Positions 61,199 through 64,000 of a stretch of 64,000 bases of DNA are shown in pieces. Positions within the stretch are counted from its first letter, which is position 1. Every line of letters starts with the position of its first letter. Where the stretch lies: the NCBI GenBank assembly GCA_965214125.1, contig CBDCBA010000027.1, positions 434,001 through 498,000 of the forward strand. Direction: 5' to 3'. The translations under genes and the position numbers were made by a program. Under the pieces are notes generated by a model. The model ran no database searches and was not told the origin of the DNA. It was given only the letters and a program-made list of their open reading frames with translations. This DNA is from CBDCBA01 sp965214125. GTDB taxonomy: Bacteria > Planctomycetota > Phycisphaerae > Tepidisphaerales > Tepidisphaeraceae.

Positions 61199-62326
61199 TT
61201 ACGCCTCCTCGCCGGCGGCGACCTCAGCCTGCTCGGCGTCGTCGTCATCGGGCATCGTGAAGCTGTCCGCGTCGGCGGCAGGCGGTGTGGCGGCGTTGCC
61301 GGCGCGAATCGCCTCCAAATCCATCCCAAGGCTCAGGCCCATGTCGGCCAGGCGACGCTTTACCTCGCGAAGGCTCGTCTTGCCGAAGCTGCGAACCTTG
61401 AGCAAATCCGCATCCGTGCGCTGCACGAGCTCGCGGACGTTGCTGACGCGGGCGCTCTCCAGGCAGTTGTTGGCGCGAACGCTCAAATCGAGCTCCTGCA
61501 CCGTCATGTTGAGCTTCTGCTCCAGGTTCGGGTCGACCGTGGTGGTCGTCTGCGACTCCTGCATGCTCTGAACGGCCTGCTCGCTCGCAAGCTGGTCGCC
61601 GAGCTCGAAGTATTGCACGAACGGGTTGAGGTGCTTGCGGAGAATCTTGGCCGCCTCGACGAGGGCCATCTCCGGGGCGATCGTGCCATCGGTCCAGACC
61701 TCGAGCACAAGGCGGTCGTAGTCGGTGCGCTGCCCGACGCGGGCGGCCTCGGTCGCGTAGCGGACGCGGCTGACGGGGCTGAAGTTGCTGTCGATGTAGA
61801 TGAACCCCGCCTCGGCCTCGCCCCCCTCCTCGGCGTTGGCGATGTGCTCCTTGTCGGTGTGGTAGCCGCGACCCGTCTCGACGGTCAGGCTGATCTCGAA
61901 CTCGACGTCCTCGGTCAGCGTCGCGATGACGAGGTCGGAGTTGATGACCTCCACGCCGTCCGGGCACTCGATCTGGCCCGCGGTCAGCTCGCCGGCGCTG
62001 TTGCCGGTGAGGGTGATGACCTGCGGCTCGTCGCTGACGGTGTCGACCTTCACGACGAGGGCCTTGCAGTTCAGGACGATGTCGGTGACATCCTCCAGAA
62101 CACCGGGCAGGCTGGTGAACTCGTGGTCGGCCCCCTTGAGCTTGATCCGCGTGACGGCCGCCCCCTCGATGCTGCTCAGGAGGATGCGCCGCAGCGAGTT
62201 GCCGACGGTGGTGCCAAAGCCCCGCTCAAACGGCTCCGCCGTAAAGCGGCCGAAATATTCGTTGCTAACGGCCTCGTCGAGTTCGACTTGACCGGGAAGT
62301 TCGAGTCCGCGCCATTTGACCTTCAT
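61199..62326 (-). CDS. rpoA: DNA-directed RNA polymerase subunit alpha
   Basis: 375 residues, with a GGAG site before the ATG. The N-terminal assembly domain has FERGFGTTVGNSLRRILLSS and EGAAVTRIKLKG. The C-terminal domain has VRANNCLESARVSNVRELVQ and LKVRSFGKTSLREVKRRLAD. It ends in an unusual acidic tail of about 38 residues (DDDDAEQAEVAAGEEA). The middle has a short insert with EEGGEAEAGFIYID. The tail makes the protein about 45 residues longer than the E. coli subunit. Confidence 0.96.
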   Translation of the reverse strand: MKVKWRGLELPGQVELDEAVSNEYFGRFTAEPFERGFGTTVGNSLRRILLSSIEGAAVTRIKLKGADHEFTSLPGVLEDVTDIVLNCKALVVKVDTVSDEPQVITLTGNSAGELTAGQIECPDGVEVINSDLVIATLTEDVEFEISLTVETGRGYHTDKEHIANAEEGGEAEAGFIYIDSNFSPVSRVRYATEAARVGQRTDYDRLVLEVWTDGTIAPEMALVEAAKILRKHLNPFVQYFELGDQLASEQAVQSMQESQTTTTVDPNLEQKLNMTVQELDLSVRANNCLESARVSNVRELVQRTDADLLKVRSFGKTSLREVKRRLADMGLSLGMDLEAIRAGNAATPPAADADSFTMPDDDDAEQAEVAAGEEA

Positions 62327-62443
62327 GGGTTGCTCCGTGAGCTAGGGGTGGGGGTTTACCTTCGTGTGCCGACTCGAATCGCGAACCGTTGTCGTCCGCA
62401 CCGTTGCGGACCATCTGCGGTTCACCTCGTCGAGGCGGGTTCC

Positions 62444-62474
62444 AATGCGGAATGCGGAACGCTGAATGAGGAAT
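62444..62474. repeat. Left inverted repeat of the four-helix-bundle cassette
   Basis: 31 bases made of GAATGCGGAA-type words. They are complementary to 62860-62890 at 28 or 29 positions. It lies 118 bases beyond the rpoA start, downstream of the four-helix gene. Together with the right copy it brackets that gene. Confidence 0.7.
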
Positions 62475-62490
62475 GCCCGGAGGCAGCCAA

Positions 62491-62868
62491 TCAACCTCTC
62501 CGCTTCGGCCTCGCCTTTACCGTGGCGACCGACCGGACGAGAATCCGCATGATCTCGTCTGCTTCGTCCATTAGCGGCTGGAGACGTTCTCCCGGAAGCA
62601 TGTTGCCCTCGGAGATAAGCTCCAACCAATAGATCGTCTCTTCAAGCTCCTGTGATGCGCTCTCAATCTTGCTGACAAACTCTGCGTCGGACCGGGCTCG
62701 CTTTGCTTCGCGAAACTGAGCTCCCACCGAGGTTCCGCAGCGAATGAGTTGCCGAGCAACGACGCCTTGCTTCCCCCGATCGCCAAGAGCATCACACACA
62801 CCGATGATTCGGAGAGCGAACCGTTTCGTCCGCTCGCGAAGATCCTCCGGTTCGGGATCATTCCGCAT
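62491..62868 (-). CDS. Four-helix-bundle protein (S23/IVP family)
   Basis: 125 residues, almost wholly helical: RERTKRFALRIIGVCDALGD, ARQLIRCGTSVGAQFREAKR, SDAEFVSKIESASQELEETI, YWLELISEGNMLPGERLQPL. This is the S23/TIGR02436 family first seen in intervening sequences of 23S rRNA genes and now known as a scattered cassette in many genomes. It forms a pentamer with a positively charged surface; function is unproven. It sits between rpsK and rpoA, where rpsD is usual. Its start codon lies inside the right inverted repeat. Confidence 0.9.
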   Translation of the reverse strand: MRNDPEPEDLRERTKRFALRIIGVCDALGDRGKQGVVARQLIRCGTSVGAQFREAKRARSDAEFVSKIESASQELEETIYWLELISEGNMLPGERLQPLMDEADEIMRILVRSVATVKARPKRRG

Positions 62869-62890
62869 TCAGCGTTCCTCATTCCGCATT
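62860..62890. repeat. Right inverted repeat of the four-helix-bundle cassette
   Basis: 31 bases, the complement of 62444-62474 with two or three differences. It covers the ATG of the four-helix-bundle gene (62866-62868) and ends next to the rpsK stop at 62892. The flanking of this gene by such repeats suggests insertion as a unit. Confidence 0.7.
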
Positions 62891-62891
62891 C

Positions 62892-63290
62892 TCAGACCCG
62901 GCGCTTCTTTGGTGGCCGGCAGCCGTTGTGGGGCAGCGGGGTCGTATCCTCGATCGTCAGGACACGCAGGCCGGCGTTCTGGAGGTTGAGGACGGCCTGC
63001 TCGCGGCCGGCGCCGGGGCCTTGCACGCGAACGTCGACCTCCTGCAAGCCCATGCGACGGGCCTCGTTGCCGGCCTTCTCGGCGGCGCGGCCGGCGGCGA
63101 AGGGAGTGCTCTTGCGGGCGCCCTTGAACCCGACGGCCCCGGCGGAGGACCAGCTCAGGGTCTCGCCGTTCATGTCCGTCAGGGTGACGATCGTGTTGTT
63201 GAAGGTCGCCTTGATGTGGGCGAGGCCGCGGGTCACGCCGCGACGGGTCTTCTTCTTGCCGCTCGGGCGGCCACCGGATTGCTTTGCCAT
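62892..63290 (-). CDS. rpsK: 30S ribosomal protein S11
   Basis: 132 residues with AAAGGA before the ATG. It is standard S11: GLAHIKATFNNTIVTLTDMN, GETLSWSSAGAVGFKGARKS, TPFAAGRAAEKAGNEARRMG, VRVQGPGAGREQAVLNLQ, and the tail TPLPHNGCRPPKKRRV. It lies downstream of rpsM on the minus strand but is separated from it by 153 bases containing a long repeat hairpin. The neighbour downstream is a four-helix-bundle gene instead of rpsD. Confidence 0.97.
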   Translation of the reverse strand: MAKQSGGRPSGKKKTRRGVTRGLAHIKATFNNTIVTLTDMNGETLSWSSAGAVGFKGARKSTPFAAGRAAEKAGNEARRMGLQEVDVRVQGPGAGREQAVLNLQNAGLRVLTIEDTTPLPHNGCRPPKKRRV

Positions 63291-63347
63291 GGATGGGGTT
63301 CCTTTTGGTTCAACAAGCCCACGCGGGCTCTCGCCAACTGTTGTTCA

Positions 63348-63439
63348 AAAGGATGAAGGATGAAGGATGAAGGATGAACCGGAACGGAGGGAGGCCCTCT
63401 GCCTCAGGTTCATCCTTCATCCTTCCGCCTTCATCCTTT
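63348..63439. repeat. AAGGATG tandem and inverted repeat between rpsM and rpsK
   Basis: The left arm (63348-63380) holds four AAGGATG units in tandem and pairs with 63407-63439 at 31 of 33 positions. It forms a long hairpin inside the ribosomal operon. It carries no gene and may affect readthrough, message processing or translation of rpsK. Confidence 0.72.
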
Positions 63440-63443
63440 CCGC

Positions 63444-63818
63444 CTACTTCGTGCCCTTCTTGCCGGCCACCGTCTTGCGGGGGCCCTTGCGGGTGCGGGC
63501 GTTCTTCTGGGTGCGCTGGCCGCGGACGGGCAGGCCGCGGCGGTGGCGATCGCCGCGGTAGCTTTGGATGCTCCGCAGGCGGTTGATGTTCTGGCTCACT
63601 TGGCGGCGGAGCACGCCCTCGACGGCGTACTCGTTGTCGATGATGCCCGAGATGCGGGCGAGTTCATCTTCGGTCAGGTCGTTGGCCTTCTTGTCGGGAT
63701 CGACCTCGGCCTTCTTGCACAGGTCCAGGCTATTCGCCGGGCCAATGCCGTAGAGGTAGCGCAGACTGATGTGCGCCTTCTTGTTGTTCGGAATATCAAC
63801 GCCGGCGACGCGGGGCAT
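63444..63818 (-). CDS. rpsM: 30S ribosomal protein S13
   Basis: 124 residues. It is standard S13: MPRVAGVDIPNNKKAHISLR, YLYGIGPANSLDLCKKAEVD, and the C-terminal RGDRHRRGLPVRGQRTQKNA with RTRKGPRKTVAGKKGTK. The stop lies next to the AAGGATG repeat. It is preceded on the minus strand by rpmJ with a second, different repeat hairpin between them. Confidence 0.97.
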   Translation of the reverse strand: MPRVAGVDIPNNKKAHISLRYLYGIGPANSLDLCKKAEVDPDKKANDLTEDELARISGIIDNEYAVEGVLRRQVSQNINRLRSIQSYRGDRHRRGLPVRGQRTQKNARTRKGPRKTVAGKKGTK

Positions 63819-63832
63819 GGGTGTACCAGAGT

Positions 63833-63929
63833 AGGAGTTAGGAGCTAGAAGCTAGGAGCTAGTCAGAACCAGAGGCGGAGAGCCGGATCTTCCGATCTGA
63901 CGAGCTCCTGACTTCTAGCTCCTAGCTCC
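63833..63929. repeat. AGGAGCTAG inverted repeat between rpmJ and rpsM
   Basis: The left arm (63833-63865) has GGAGTTAGGAGCTAGAAGCT and continues with AGGAGCTAG; the right arm (63897-63929) is nearly its complement, ending TAGCTCCTAGCTCC. A related short stretch occurs at 53487-53523. The hairpin separates two ribosomal genes and precedes the rpsM start. It probably belongs to a repeat family. Confidence 0.7.
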
Positions 63930-63935
63930 TGTCGG

Positions 63936-64000
63936 TCATCCCTGCTTCTGCTTGTGCTTCGGGTTCGTGCAGATGACGCGGACGATCCCCTTGCGGCGGA
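63936..64000 (-). CDS. rpmJ: 50S ribosomal protein L36, C-terminal part (partial)
   Basis: The last 20 codons of L36 are seen on the minus strand, ending RRKGIVRVICTNPKHKQKQG then TGA at 63936-63938. The CxxxH zinc-binding end (ICTNPKH) is present. The N-terminal part is outside the window. The order rpmJ-rpsM-rpsK is the usual one for the alpha operon. Confidence 0.88.
   Translation of the reverse strand, partial: RRKGIVRVICTNPKHKQKQG

Overview
The window is GC-rich, gene-dense bacterial chromosome. Its gene content points to a planctomycete, most likely of the Phycisphaerae type. The evidence is a DUF1800/DUF1501 pair, ECF sigma factors fused to an envelope-facing domain, two PEP-CTERM proteins with a CAAX-protease-like protein of the kind linked to PEP-CTERM systems, an MqnD-type menaquinone gene, and many GTG or TTG starts. 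This placement is inference from gene families; no rRNA gene is present to test it. No tRNA, rRNA, CRISPR array, prophage or intact insertion sequence was recognised.

Layout. 1-3.4 kb: end of purD, a GT39-type glycosyltransferase and a polysaccharide flippase. 3.4-9.4 kb: a secreted DUF4142 protein, a frameshifted M20 amidohydrolase, a Uma2-type nuclease and proS. 9.5-15.4 kb: lgt, a CPBP protease, lipB, a rhodanese-membrane protein, an EEP-family hydrolase and a LOG protein. 15.6-22.3 kb: an acidic membrane protein, an orphan FlgI-like lipoprotein and smc. 22.4-27.4 kb: nrdR, a FlaA1/CapD-type dehydratase, and a ParA ATPase carrying a carbohydrate-binding domain, followed by an unknown partner. 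27.5-34.9 kb: DUF1501/DUF1800, mqnD-like, a secreted DcrB-like protein, gamma-glutamyltransferase and a PNPOx-like flavoprotein.

34.9-46.4 kb is the most unusual stretch. Three intact ECF sigma genes and one fragment, all paralogous, lie among a PEP-CTERM gene flanked by direct repeats and the glycine-cleavage genes gcvT, gcvH and gcvP. Each intact sigma gene has a Shine-Dalgarno-like site and an ATG just before a signal-peptide-like segment, so each might make a second, exported product. 46.5-51.5 kb: an FkbM methyltransferase, nuoA and nuoB split by a hicAB toxin-antitoxin pair, and a trypsin-like protease with a PEP-CTERM tail. 51.5-60.4 kb: argC, a PfkB kinase, a CpsB-like PHP phosphatase, pyrD, a dipeptidase, a DUF4058 protein and a processive GT2 synthase. 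60.5-64 kb is the end of the ribosomal alpha operon on the minus strand (rpmJ, rpsM, rpsK, rpoA, rplQ). There a four-helix-bundle gene flanked by inverted repeats sits where rpsD is usually found.

A recurring feature is the intergenic gap filled by a long inverted repeat. At least a dozen occur, and most differ from each other. Two families occur twice. Many touch a stop codon, so they probably act as terminators, though some look like small mobile repeats. Envelope and surface functions dominate: glycan synthesis and export, lipoprotein lipidation, PEP-CTERM sorting, and envelope-anchored sigma factors.
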